Positions 23,878 to 29,821 of a DNA stretch of 64,000 bases are shown here, piece by piece. Position numbers and translations under genes: made by a program. Origin of the DNA: a virus. Where the stretch lies: positions 42,831 to 106,830 of the IMG/VR virus record IMGVR_UViG_3300025545_000003; one strand, 5' to 3'. The notes under the pieces are model-generated. The model ran no database searches. It was not told where the DNA came from and saw only the letters and a list, made by a program, of their open reading frames with translations. How positions within the stretch are numbered: the stretch's first letter is position 1; each line of letters starts with the position of its first letter.

Positions 23878-24148
23878 GTTCCCGATGAACAAGTTCCCCA
23901 AGCTCTCTCAGGCCGAACTGATGATGGGGCTGCGGAACTGGGAGGATCTGGACGGGGCCGCCTACCTGTTGGGCAGGTCGATGGGGATGTTTGATCCCGA
24001 CGCCAGCTTCCAGACCGACCTGAAGTGGGTCTTCTGGTCCGCCAACCCGACCGGCGACTTCCTGTACCACATGATCTGTGGCCTTGTTGCGATGGGGATC
24101 TGGGAGCAGGACGAGGAAGGGGACAAGGTACGGTGGCACCATGACTGA
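23870..24148 (+). CDS. Small hypothetical protein
   Basis: 92 residues, overlapping the preceding gene by 8 nt (ATG at 23870 with GGAG upstream). Aromatic and helical (L-M-M-G-L-R-N-W-E-D-L, Y-H-M-I-C-G). An internal ATG at 23885 is an alternative start. No family recognised. Confidence 0.55.
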   Translation: MLEFPMNKFPKLSQAELMMGLRNWEDLDGAAYLLGRSMGMFDPDASFQTDLKWVFWSANPTGDFLYHMICGLVAMGIWEQDEEGDKVRWHHD

Positions 24149-24554
24149 TCGAGGCTGGCCGAAACAGATCATCATCCTCCGCACCGACCTCGGCATGCGG
24201 AAGGGCAAGATGGTCGCACAGGGAGCGCACGCCTCCTTGGGCGGGATTCTGGATCACTGCACAGAGGTCGGGGACGGCACCTTCGTGATCGGCCCCGGAC
24301 ACACAGGGTGGAATTGGGAAGCCGTCAAGCTGTGGCTCTCCGGCAAGTTCACCAAGATCGTGGTCGGGGTGGAGACCGAGCAGGAACTCCTCGACCTATA
24401 CGGTACGGCCCTGCGGGCCGGGATCGCCTGTTTCCTCTGCACCGACGCCGGGGACACTGAGTTCCACGGCGTACCTACGAACACTGCGGTCTGCATCGGG
24501 CCGGATTTTCCAGACGTGATCGACCCTATCACCGGCCACTTGAGGCTCCTCTAA
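24141..24554 (+). CDS. pth2: Peptidyl-tRNA hydrolase, PTH2 family
   Basis: 137 residues. PTH2 motifs: K-Q-I-I-I-L-R-T-D-L near the start, then K-G-K-M-V-A-Q-G-A-H-A, and later C-T-D-A-G-D-T-E-F and T-A-V-C-I-G-P. These match archaeal/eukaryotic-type PTH2 (and phage homologues), which free tRNA from prematurely released peptidyl-tRNA. The ATG overlaps the preceding gene by 8 nt. It converges on the phage tmRNA across one terminator, so two ribosome-rescue functions sit side by side. In bacterial hosts the usual enzyme is the unrelated Pth1. Confidence 0.9.
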   Translation: MTDRGWPKQIIILRTDLGMRKGKMVAQGAHASLGGILDHCTEVGDGTFVIGPGHTGWNWEAVKLWLSGKFTKIVVGVETEQELLDLYGTALRAGIACFLCTDAGDTEFHGVPTNTAVCIGPDFPDVIDPITGHLRLL

Positions 24555-24558
24555 CGAG

Positions 24559-24586
24559 GAAAGCCGGACATCGCTGTCCGGCTTTC
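24559..24586. terminator. Bidirectional terminator between pth2 and ssrA
   Basis: A perfect 12-bp hairpin (GAAAGCCGGACA/TGTCCGGCTTTC) with loop TCGC. It lies 5 nt after the pth2 stop and 8 nt beyond the 3' end of tmRNA on the other strand. The A/T ends of the stem give U-rich RNA in either direction. Confidence 0.88.
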
Positions 24587-24593
24587 AAGCACT

Positions 24594-24959
24594 TGGTGGA
24601 GGTGCGGGGAATCGAACCCCGGTCCTAAGATGCCTACGCCAACGCACTACGCTCATTTCCCGTGTTTATCCCGCACGGGCAAGGTGCTTCGATCCTCAAC
24701 GCACATGCTGCTGTTAGTCATCGCCTTCAGGTAGCCGCCTGCCCGCTATCCTGAACGCCAACCCGTTTCTGCTGTAACCTCACGCCCCGAATCGGGTGCT
24801 CTGACGTGAGAATGAAGCACCAGCACAGTCTTTCGACTACGCTGCCGCCTGCATCGGAAGGGTCTCGTTGGCAATTAAGCCTTTGCCGTCTGTAACGCCC
24901 GACAGCACTCGGAACGAACGTTTAGCCTCGTACACCCCAGTCGAAACCAGTACACCCCC
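24594..24959 (-). ncRNA. ssrA: tmRNA (ssrA)
   Basis: About 366 nt. The 5' GGGGGUG pairs with CACCUCC near the 3' end, which finishes with A and an encoded CCA. The T-arm is CCGGG-GUUCGAUU-CCCCG-like, and the 5' part has the conserved CUGGUUUCGAC. The tag frame at 24872-24837 starts at a GCC resume codon and reads A-N-E-T-L-P-M-Q-A-A-A before UAG. The start A-N and the Ala-rich end match known tmRNA degrons, which send stalled products to ClpXP-type proteases. A run of pseudoknot-like inverted segments fills the rest. It frees stalled ribosomes when mRNA is broken, which is common in infected cells. Confidence 0.95.
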
Positions 24960-24984
24960 AAGTTTTCAAAGAACAGCGTGTCCT

Positions 24985-25020
24985 TCTATACCATCAACCC
25001 AATAGAAGGATCCTCTAAGC
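24985..25020 (-). promoter_or_regulatory. Likely tmRNA promoter
   Basis: Minus strand: a GCTTAG element (25020-25015) and a TATAGA -10-like box (24990-24985). The TATAGA predicts a start about 18 nt before the mature 5' end. The spacing between the two elements is too long for one promoter, so only one of them may be used. Confidence 0.4.
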
Positions 25021-25079
25021 CTACTTCGTGTAGGTGCATGGCGTAGGCTCACGGGGTAGAGTGGATGAGGAGGACGCAC

Positions 25080-26078
25080 ATGAAGATCACATGCTTCGGT
25101 TCCCGAGGTTCGCTTCCGGCCCCGTCCCGTAAGGACTTCAGCACCGTGGAGTTTGGCGGCAACACCAACTGCTTCTTCATCGAGGCAGGGCCTTTCAAGA
25201 TCATCGTCGGGTGCGGTTCTGGGGTTTCCATCCTGGGGGACGAACTGATGAAGCGTTGGGTGGAACAGGAGTTCCCCCATCAGCACTTCATCGTCCTGTT
25301 GACGCACTACCACTGGGACCACATCCAAGGGCTCCCGTTCTGCACCCCGTTCTACTTGGCCCACAACACGTTCCACTTCCACGGTCTCCGGCCTTCCGGT
25401 CACGAGGGCGGGGAACGGCTGGCGGACGGCTCGCACCCCAAGACGGTCGTGGAGACGATGCTGTCCCATCAGCAGTCCAACCCGCACTTCCCGGTGGCCC
25501 ACGAGTCTCTCCCGGCCCACAAGGAGTACCAGAGCCATGACCGCCAGTTCAGCGAGGCGTTCTGGTACGCCCACGAATGGCACAGGGGTCAGGAGCAAGA
25601 CGAGGCCACCCTGTTCCCCCACGGCCCCAGTACGGTGGGCGACAGGCCCGTTGGCGGCCCGGAGAACTGGATCAAGATCACGACCGTCCCGCTGGAGCAC
25701 CCGAACGGCTGCCTCGGCTGGGTCATCGAGTACGAGGGCAAGAAGGCGGCGTTCTGCTACGACATGGAACCCTTGCGGTTCCCGAACCAGAAGGTCTCCA
25801 AGCTGGGCCACAACGCCGACCTGATGGTTCTGGACGGTGCCTACACGGAGCAGCAGCTTCAGGGCATGCAGCAAGGCTTCGGCCACGGTTCCCCTGAATC
25901 CTGCATCGAACAGGCCAAGGACTCCGACGCCAAGTTCTGCCTCATCCACCACCACGACCCCAAGCACGACGACGACAAGCTCCGGGAGATGGAAGCCCAC
26001 GCACAGGACTATGCCCTTGGGGCGATGTTCCGGGGCCGGGTCGACTTCGCCCGTGAAGGCAACGTCTACGATCTCTGA
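25080..26078 (+). CDS. MBL-fold metallohydrolase
   Basis: 332 residues. The start F-G-S-R-G-S-L-P-A-P and T-H-Y-H-W-D-H-I at about 84-91 (HxHxDH) place it in the metallo-beta-lactamase superfamily, close to PhnP and cyclic-phosphodiesterase-like members. Later motifs are C-Y-D-M, L-M-V-L-D-G-A and I-H-H-H-D. It should bind two metals and hydrolyse a phosphoester or similar bond. GGAGGA precedes the ATG at 25080, and a TAGAGT box lies just upstream. The frame stays open for 71 codons beyond the TGA stop into a coding-like segment. Confidence 0.85.
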   Translation: MKITCFGSRGSLPAPSRKDFSTVEFGGNTNCFFIEAGPFKIIVGCGSGVSILGDELMKRWVEQEFPHQHFIVLLTHYHWDHIQGLPFCTPFYLAHNTFHFHGLRPSGHEGGERLADGSHPKTVVETMLSHQQSNPHFPVAHESLPAHKEYQSHDRQFSEAFWYAHEWHRGQEQDEATLFPHGPSTVGDRPVGGPENWIKITTVPLEHPNGCLGWVIEYEGKKAAFCYDMEPLRFPNQKVSKLGHNADLMVLDGAYTEQQLQGMQQGFGHGSPESCIEQAKDSDAKFCLIHHHDPKHDDDKLREMEAHAQDYALGAMFRGRVDFAREGNVYDL

Positions 26079-26291
26079 TCCCCTCACTTTTTAGAGGTTC
26101 ACCACCATCACCACCACAACTACGGCAACACCTACGGCAACCCGTGGGGCACCCGCAGCCTCCTGGGTAGTAACAACACCCTCAGTAGCCACAGCCGCAG
26201 CCGTAGCGCCTCCAAGGGCATCGGCAGCGCCACGAAGGGTGCAGGCGGCCAGTCCGTAGACTACGGGTGTAACACCATCGGTGAGAGGAGC
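26079..26291 (+). other. Open, coding-like extension without a start codon
   Basis: After the UGA of the MBL gene the same frame runs without a stop into the ATG at 26292. Codons end mostly in C or G, like real genes here. It would encode six consecutive His, then N-Y-G-N-T-Y-G-N-P-W-G and an Arg/Ser-rich stretch. No ATG, GTG or TTG occurs in frame. Explanations are UGA readthrough, a non-standard start after AGAGG (26093-26097), or decay of a longer gene. Confidence 0.5.
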
Positions 26292-26615
26292 ATGGACTTC
26301 GTCGAGGACAGCCTCTGCTCCACCGAGTGTTCGGTGGCAGCGGCGTCGGCCAGCTTCGAGGACGAGGCACCCAGCAGGGGCATCCTCCGGGACGTCGGCA
26401 CGAAGTACGGCCACGAGGTCTCTTTCCACACGACCGAGACCACGTTCACCAAGGCCACGGACGCCCCGGTACTCGTCTGCACGCTGCGCTACGCCACCCG
26501 TGAGCGGCTGGAGACGTGGGGCGTGCCCCTCAAGCCCAAGTCGGGACCGGAAGCGCCCCAGGCGTTCCCTGCGTCCATGGACGGTTGCCCCGCCCCGAGC
26601 GGCTGGAACGGATAA
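26292..26615 (+). CDS. Hypothetical protein
   Basis: 107 residues from the ATG behind GAGAGGAGC. Two Cys near the N-terminus (L-C-S-T-E-C-S), a later V-C-T-L-R-Y and C-P-A-P at the end. The coding signal begins 71 codons upstream in the same frame, so this ATG may be internal to a longer product. No family recognised. Confidence 0.55.
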   Translation: MDFVEDSLCSTECSVAAASASFEDEAPSRGILRDVGTKYGHEVSFHTTETTFTKATDAPVLVCTLRYATRERLETWGVPLKPKSGPEAPQAFPASMDGCPAPSGWNG

Positions 26616-26668
26616 TCCCATCCTTCTCCCTCTTGCCCCCGGTACAATGGGGGTAGGAGGGAGCCCAC

Positions 26669-26992
26669 ATGTCCAAGTTCACCGTCGACTGTTTCACCGA
26701 GAAGTCACTCCCGGAGCCGGGGTTCCCTGAGAACACCTACGAGGCGGCCACCGTGCTGGAGGCTGCGGCTGTTGTCCATAACTGCACCCGCAAGCAGGCC
26801 GGGATCAGGATGGTTCAGATCTGGATCGAAGAGCCGGACGACCGAGAGGCCGTCGACACGCTCAAGACGTGCCGGTGTGGGACGAAGGGATGCGATACAA
26901 AGCGCATTGACCCTGACGAGGTAGCGAAGGCGCTGGGGGCGGAGAAGGCCGTGAAGCCGAAGAACCTGCCCCGCAGGCCGGGGACACGGTAG
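26669..26992 (+). CDS. Small hypothetical protein with Cys cluster
   Basis: 107 residues, GGAGGGAG before the ATG and a TACAAT box 20 nt further up. The end carries C-R-C-G-T-K-G-C, possibly a metal site, then a basic tail. It ends 1 nt before the 3' end of the tRNA array on the other strand. Confidence 0.65.
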   Translation: MSKFTVDCFTEKSLPEPGFPENTYEAATVLEAAAVVHNCTRKQAGIRMVQIWIEEPDDREAVDTLKTCRCGTKGCDTKRIDPDEVAKALGAEKAVKPKNLPRRPGTR

Positions 26993-26993
26993 G

Positions 26994-27079
26994 CGGAAGC
27001 GGAGGGAGTCGAACCCTCAAGGCCGTAAAGCTCGCCTGTTTTCAAGACAGGTGCCGTCGCCACGTCGGCTGGCGCTTCC
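26994..27079 (-). tRNA. tRNA-Ser (anticodon TGA)
   Basis: Acceptor GGAAGCG/CGCUUCC, anticodon stem CCUGU/ACAGG with loop CUUGAAA, a long class II variable arm, T-arm GAGGG-UUCGACU-CCCUC, discriminator G as usual for Ser. Confidence 0.93.
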
Positions 27080-27104
27080 AAGTTGAACAGTAGGTCTTCG
27101 TTGG

Positions 27105-27192
27105 CGGAAGGAGGGGGAGTCGAACCCCCAAGGCGCTCATCACGCTCGACCACTTTCCAAGCGGCTGCCATCACCAATTGGCTTGCCCTTCC
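27105..27192 (-). tRNA. tRNA-Ser (anticodon GGA)
   Basis: Acceptor GGAAGGG/UCCUUCC, anticodon loop UUGGAAA on a stem with two G-U pairs, class II variable arm, T-arm GGGGG-UUCGACU-CCCCC, discriminator G. Confidence 0.9.
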
Positions 27193-27196
27193 AAAG

Positions 27197-27283
27197 TGCG
27201 ACCGGAGGGATTCGAACCCTCACGCCAGTCATTGTTGACACTGGCCCCTCAAGCCAGCGCGTCTACCATTCCGCCACGGTCGC
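27197..27283 (-). tRNA. tRNA-Leu (anticodon GAG)
   Basis: Acceptor GCGACCG/CGGUCGC, D-arm with GGUAGAC, anticodon stem CUGGC/GCCAG with loop UUGAGGG, long variable arm, T-arm GAGGG-UUCGAAU-CCCUC. Confidence 0.92.
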
Positions 27284-27288
27284 ATGAG

Positions 27289-27370
27289 TGCTGCCGGTGG
27301 GACTCGAACCCACACACCTCAAGGGCACGGGCCTCTCAGACCCGCATGTCTACCATTCCATCACGACAGC
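27289..27370 (-). tRNA. tRNA-Leu (anticodon GAG), second copy
   Basis: Acceptor GCUGUCG/CGGCAGC, anticodon stem CGGGU/GCCCG with loop CUGAGAG (GAG), variable arm, T-arm GUGGG-UUCGAGU-CCCAC. Same anticodon as the neighbour but a different body. Confidence 0.85.
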
Positions 27371-27498
27371 ATAGAAAGCACCCCAGCACGTAGGGAACCA
27401 CGGGTTGGTTACCGCTGGCCGCCCACTCCTCCCAGAAGTGCTGCTTCTCTGTGGTCTTGGACACCCCTGATCTACAGCCCCGGCTGGGGTGCCTTTGG
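27371..27498 (-). other. Spacer bracketed by an inverted repeat
   Basis: Arms at 27375-27387 and 27483-27496 pair over 13 bp with one bulge. Between them, on the minus strand, lies a possible short frame that starts at GTG 27464 and runs into the tRNA-Leu. It may be a folded spacer that guides tRNA processing. Confidence 0.45.
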
Positions 27499-27585
27499 CG
27501 GAAGGACGGGGAGTCGAACCCCGAAGGCCGGTTAAGGCTCGCTGGTTTTCGAAACCAGTGCAGTCGCCCATCTGCTTGCCCTTCC
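27499..27585 (-). tRNA. tRNA-Ser (anticodon CGA)
   Basis: Acceptor GGAAGGG/UCCUUCC, anticodon stem CUGGU/ACCAG with loop UUCGAAA, class II variable arm, T-arm CGGGG-UUCGACU-CCCCG, discriminator G. Confidence 0.93.
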
Positions 27586-27586
27586 A

Positions 27587-27662
27587 TGGAGCGCTCGCCC
27601 GGACTTGAACCGGGGACCACCGGCTTCGGAGGCCGGGACTCTATCCACTGAGCTACGAGCGC
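27587..27662 (-). tRNA. tRNA-Arg (anticodon CCG)
   Basis: Acceptor GCGCUCG/CGAGCGC, D-arm GCUC/GAGU, anticodon stem CCGGC/GCCGG with loop CUCCGAA, T-arm CCCGG-UUCAAGU-CCGGG, discriminator U and an encoded CCA. Confidence 0.92.
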
Positions 27663-27667
27663 AAAGG

Positions 27668-27818
27668 TGGGGGAGGTAGGAATCGAACCTACAATGCCCT
27701 CTCGGGCGGTCTGCTTTACAGGCAGATGTCTATACCTTGCTGAAGTCGCAACAGAGTTCCCGACCGGGGTCAGGATAAGGTCGTCACAACGAGTAGCGTG
27801 ACTTTTGACCACTCCCCC
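27668..27818 (-). tRNA. tRNA-Tyr (anticodon GTA) with a large D-loop insertion
   Basis: The acceptor GGGGGAG pairs perfectly with CUCCCCC, and the anticodon stem UCUGC/GCAGA carries loop CUGUAAA. The variable arm and the T-arm GUAGG-UUCGAUU-CCUAC are normal. The D-stem GUC/GAC is separated by 76 nt instead of about 8. The extra 68 nt starts with AAGUC and ends near GACUU, and contains two internal hairpins. It is either a spliced or processed tRNA or a disrupted one; two other tRNA-Tyr(GTA) genes exist in the array. Confidence 0.7.
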
Positions 27819-27822
27819 ATAG

Positions 27823-27895
27823 AGCCAACGACGGGAATCGAACCCGTAACCCCTTGCTTACCATGCAAGTGCTCTACCGTTGGAGCTACGTTGGC
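27823..27895 (-). tRNA. tRNA-Thr (anticodon GGT)
   Basis: Acceptor GCCAACG/CGUUGGC, D-arm GCUC/GAGC, anticodon stem CUUGC/GCAAG with loop AUGGUAA, T-arm ACGGG-UUCGAUU-CCCGU. Confidence 0.93.
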
Positions 27896-27913
27896 ATGCT
27901 TGAATCAGACAAG

Positions 27914-27985
27914 AGCCCAGTACCGGAGTCGAACCGATGTCAGCGGGTTACAAATCCGCTGCTCTGCCACTTGAGCTAACTGGGC
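27914..27985 (-). tRNA. tRN-Thr (anticodon TGT)
   Basis: This is a tRNA-Thr. Acceptor GCCCAGU/ACUGGGC, D-arm GCUC/GAGC, anticodon loop UUUGUAA on a stem with one A-C mismatch, T-arm with UUCGACU. It directly abuts the 5' half of another tRNA whose loop also begins UUU. Confidence 0.88.
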
Positions 27986-28018
27986 AAATCAGGTGCTCTA
28001 CCGTTGAGCCACGCTAGC
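27986..28018 (-). pseudogene. 5' half of a broken tRNA
   Basis: GCUAGCG acceptor strand, D-arm GCUC-AACGGUA-GAGC and anticodon stem strand CCUGA, ending in the loop bases UUU. The 3' half is absent; the next base is the first base of the intact tRNA-Thr(TGT). The break lies in the anticodon loop. Confidence 0.75.
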
Positions 28019-28022
28019 AAAG

Positions 28023-28094
28023 AGCCGAAGGTCGGAATCGAACCGACAACCTGCCGCTTACGAAACGGCTGCTCTACCATTGAGCTACATCGGC
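28023..28094 (-). tRNA. tRNA-Thr (anticodon CGT)
   Basis: Acceptor GCCGAUG/CUUCGGC with one U-U mismatch, D-arm GCUC/GAGC, anticodon stem GCCGU/GCGGC with loop UUCGUAA, T-arm GUCGG-UUCGAUU-CCGAC. Confidence 0.9.
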
Positions 28095-28098
28095 AAAG

Positions 28099-28149
28099 TG
28101 CGACCGGGGGGAGTCGAACCCCCACGCCTCAAAGGCACCGGATTCTAAG
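28099..28149 (-). pseudogene. 3' half of a broken tRNA-Leu (TAG loop)
   Basis: It begins inside an anticodon loop (CUUAGAA, i.e. UAG) and continues with stem strand UCCGG, a Leu-type variable arm, T-arm GGGGG-UUCGACU-CCCCC and acceptor strand CGGUCGC with A. The acceptor matches the fragment at 28780-28786 exactly. It starts right after the intact tRNA-Leu(TAG). Confidence 0.85.
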
Positions 28150-28229
28150 TGGCTGAGGTGGGAGTCGAACCCACACGCCCTAAGCGCCCGCCTCTAAAAC
28201 GGGTGCGTCTACCGTTCCGCCACTCAGCC
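28150..28229 (-). tRNA. tRNA-Leu (anticodon TAG)
   Basis: Acceptor GGCUGAG/CUCAGCC, D-arm with GGUAGAC, anticodon stem CCCGU/GCGGG with loop UUUAGAG, variable arm, T-arm GUGGG-UUCGACU-CCCAC. Its first six bases also encode the last codon and stop of the HNH gene. Same anticodon as the split tRNA around it. Confidence 0.93.
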
Positions 28230-28724
28230 TTTTTCTTGTTTGGTCACGGAGGTCAACCCTTTGCTATTACACCACCCAGGTTGTTGGGAGTGGCAGTTAG
28301 GGCACAGGAATCGTAAGTTTTCAGGGCGGTTGTCTAACCAGTCTCGGTTGATGTGGTCCACCTGTAGCATGAGGGGTTTCCCGACCCACACTCCCTCGAT
28401 CCCACAAGATTCGCACGCATAGGGCCGCCCACTGTCAAGGAGAGCCCTCCGTAAGCGGTACGCTGCGGTACGCCTCCCTGTGTCCTTCTTTGACAGGGTA
28501 GTTAGCCACGGAGTCTTTCCCGGGCCTCCCTTATGGGCTGTTCCCTTGTTGGATCCTTGACCGTGGAAATGGACTGTGTCGAGTCCGTATTCCCGTACCT
28601 TACGGGTGATGTGCGTTTGTGTCCCGCCCGCCTGTTTCACCCCCAAATCTCGAAGCACGCCCGCCATGGAAGTGTTCTGTTGAACAAGTGGGGCTAGGAT
28701 CTCTTTTGTGTAACGTCGTCCCAT
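28224..28724 (-). CDS. HNH homing endonuclease inside a split tRNA-Leu
   Basis: 166 residues from the ATG at 28724 (the frame is open upstream, ribosome site weak). The N-terminal 60 residues look like a helix-turn-helix of the kind found in homing enzymes (Y-T-K-E-I-L-A-P-L, M-A-G-V-L-R-D-L-G-V). The C-terminal HNH domain shows C-E-S-C-G-I-E, L-Q-V-D-H-I-N-R-D-W, N-R-P-E-N-L-R-F-L-C-P-N-C-H-S-Q. The stop lies in the first bases of tRNA-Leu(TAG). The two halves of another tRNA-Leu with the same anticodon lie on either side of this HNH/tRNA pair. Its target is therefore most likely the anticodon region of a tRNA-Leu gene. Confidence 0.88.
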   Translation of the reverse strand: MGRRYTKEILAPLVQQNTSMAGVLRDLGVKQAGGTQTHITRKVREYGLDTVHFHGQGSNKGTAHKGGPGKTPWLTTLSKKDTGRRTAAYRLRRALLDSGRPYACESCGIEGVWVGKPLMLQVDHINRDWLDNRPENLRFLCPNCHSQQPGWCNSKGLTSVTKQEKG

Positions 28725-28754
28725 ACACAGCTTACGGTATAGGCTAGCAACCGG

Positions 28755-28786
28755 AACCGGCGTGTCTACCGTTTCACCACGGTCGC
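28755..28786 (-). pseudogene. 5' half of the broken tRNA-Leu
   Basis: GCGACCG acceptor strand, a Leu-type D-arm (GGUAGAC) and anticodon stem strand CCGG followed by UU, then foreign sequence. It completes the 3' half at 28099-28149. Confidence 0.8.
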
Positions 28787-28866
28787 AAAGGATGACCACC
28801 CGTAGCCGGGATCCTGTTTTATGGACACATTCATCTAGTGGCCCCTACCCGTCCGCATAGCGCTGC

Positions 28867-29502
28867 TCACCCGCTCTTGGCCCAACCCCGATGCCGAGAG
28901 CGTTGCCCTGAAAAGAGCTTCTGCATTCCTTGGCGTGTAAGGCCGTGACGTTGGCAGAACAGATTGAGGGACGGGGTCACTTCGTGTTCAGCCCCGTCAG
29001 GAGAACGGACTTTGGGGTAGGGCTGCTTCTTCTTAGTGCGGCTGATCGCCGCCTTTTCCGCTTCCGTTGGGGAAGCCTTCCGACCACCCGATCCCACAGC
29101 GTTCTTATTGCCCCGCTGCAAAAGTGACAGGGCTTGCTTCGTTTCTTCTGTATGCTTGTAACCCAGGCTGTTGCCTGCTTCTGGGAGGATGTTGTACTTC
29201 TTGGCTTTCGGGGTCTTGTCCAACCACTCCTGTTCCTTCTCCAAGAGCTTGTCGTGGGCCGCCTGAACAAGCACAAAGAAGCAAATGTCCTCTTCACCCC
29301 TCTTGGCAAAGGCTCGTTGTAAGGGGGTGTTATGGTGGGTGCCTTTTCGAAGAAGCCTCCCATGTGCTGAGAACCTCTTGTAGAGATCCACTGCGGACCC
29401 GATGTAGAGCTTCCCCGAAGCCCTACTTCTGATGGCATAGACACCGCTCTTACCGTGTAGCGCAGAATAAGGGGTACCTTTCATGGAAGGGTCCAATTTC
29501 AT
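28867..29502 (-). CDS. GIY-YIG homing endonuclease
   Basis: 211 residues. The catalytic domain has S-G-V-Y-A-I-R-S, G-K-L-Y-I-G-S-A near residue 32-38 (the GIY..YIG pair), R-F-S-A-H and E-x-E-W-L-D-K. A NUMOD3-like segment follows (Y-K-H-T-E-E-T-K-Q, N-K-N-A-V-G), and a helix-turn-helix near the C-terminus (F-C-Q-R-H-G-L-T-R-Q-G-M), as in phage homing enzymes of the SegB/I-TevI type. It lies between tRNA-Leu(CAA) and the broken tRNA-Leu. A second ATG at 29484 is possible; neither start has a strong ribosome site. Confidence 0.9.
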   Translation of the reverse strand: MKLDPSMKGTPYSALHGKSGVYAIRSRASGKLYIGSAVDLYKRFSAHGRLLRKGTHHNTPLQRAFAKRGEEDICFFVLVQAAHDKLLEKEQEWLDKTPKAKKYNILPEAGNSLGYKHTEETKQALSLLQRGNKNAVGSGGRKASPTEAEKAAISRTKKKQPYPKVRSPDGAEHEVTPSLNLFCQRHGLTRQGMQKLFSGQRSRHRGWAKSG

Positions 29503-29635
29503 AGGCCAAAGATACCACGTTCCTGTTTGGGTTGCACCCTCGGAAGTGCGAACGGCCTACGGCCTCCTTCCTTCAGCAGTGGTGTCCCGAGCTTCCTCAC
29601 ATCCCTTGCGGGGTAGTGCGTGCCCTCAGTGGTCA
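29503..29635 (-). other. Spacer without a recognisable gene
   Basis: The 133 nt between tRNA-Leu(CAA) and the GIY-YIG gene contain short inverted pieces (GGCCGUAGGCC) but no tRNA or frame that I can support. Confidence 0.4.
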
Positions 29636-29720
29636 TGGTGCCAGAGGGGGGACTCGAACCCCCACGCCTCAAGGACAGACGGTTTTGAACCGACCGCGTC
29701 TACCATTCCGCCACTCTGGC
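29636..29720 (-). tRNA. tRNA-Leu (anticodon CAA)
   Basis: Acceptor GCCAGAG/CUCUGGC, D-arm with GGUAGAC, anticodon loop UUCAAAA on a stem with one mismatch, T-arm GGGGG-UUCGAGU-CCCCC, A and an encoded CCA. Confidence 0.9.
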
Positions 29721-29728
29721 AAGTAAGT

Positions 29729-29817
29729 TGGTGGAGGAGGTGGGATTCGAACCCACTCACCGCAACGCGGACCAGATTTACAGTCTGGCGTGACTCTCCA
29801 ACTTCAACCGCTCCTCC
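29729..29817 (-). tRNA. tRNA-Tyr (anticodon GTA)
   Basis: Acceptor GGAGGAG/CUCCUCC, anticodon stem CCAGA/UCUGG with loop CUGUAAA, long variable arm, T-arm GUGGG-UUCGAAU-CCCAC, A and encoded CCA. The D-arm is irregular. Confidence 0.87.
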
Positions 29818-29821
29818 AAAG

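Noticed and set aside
28787-28866. Further tRNA between the GIY-YIG gene and the tRNA-Leu half
   Set aside because: A few hairpins can be drawn, but there is no TTCGA T-loop and no acceptor pairing.
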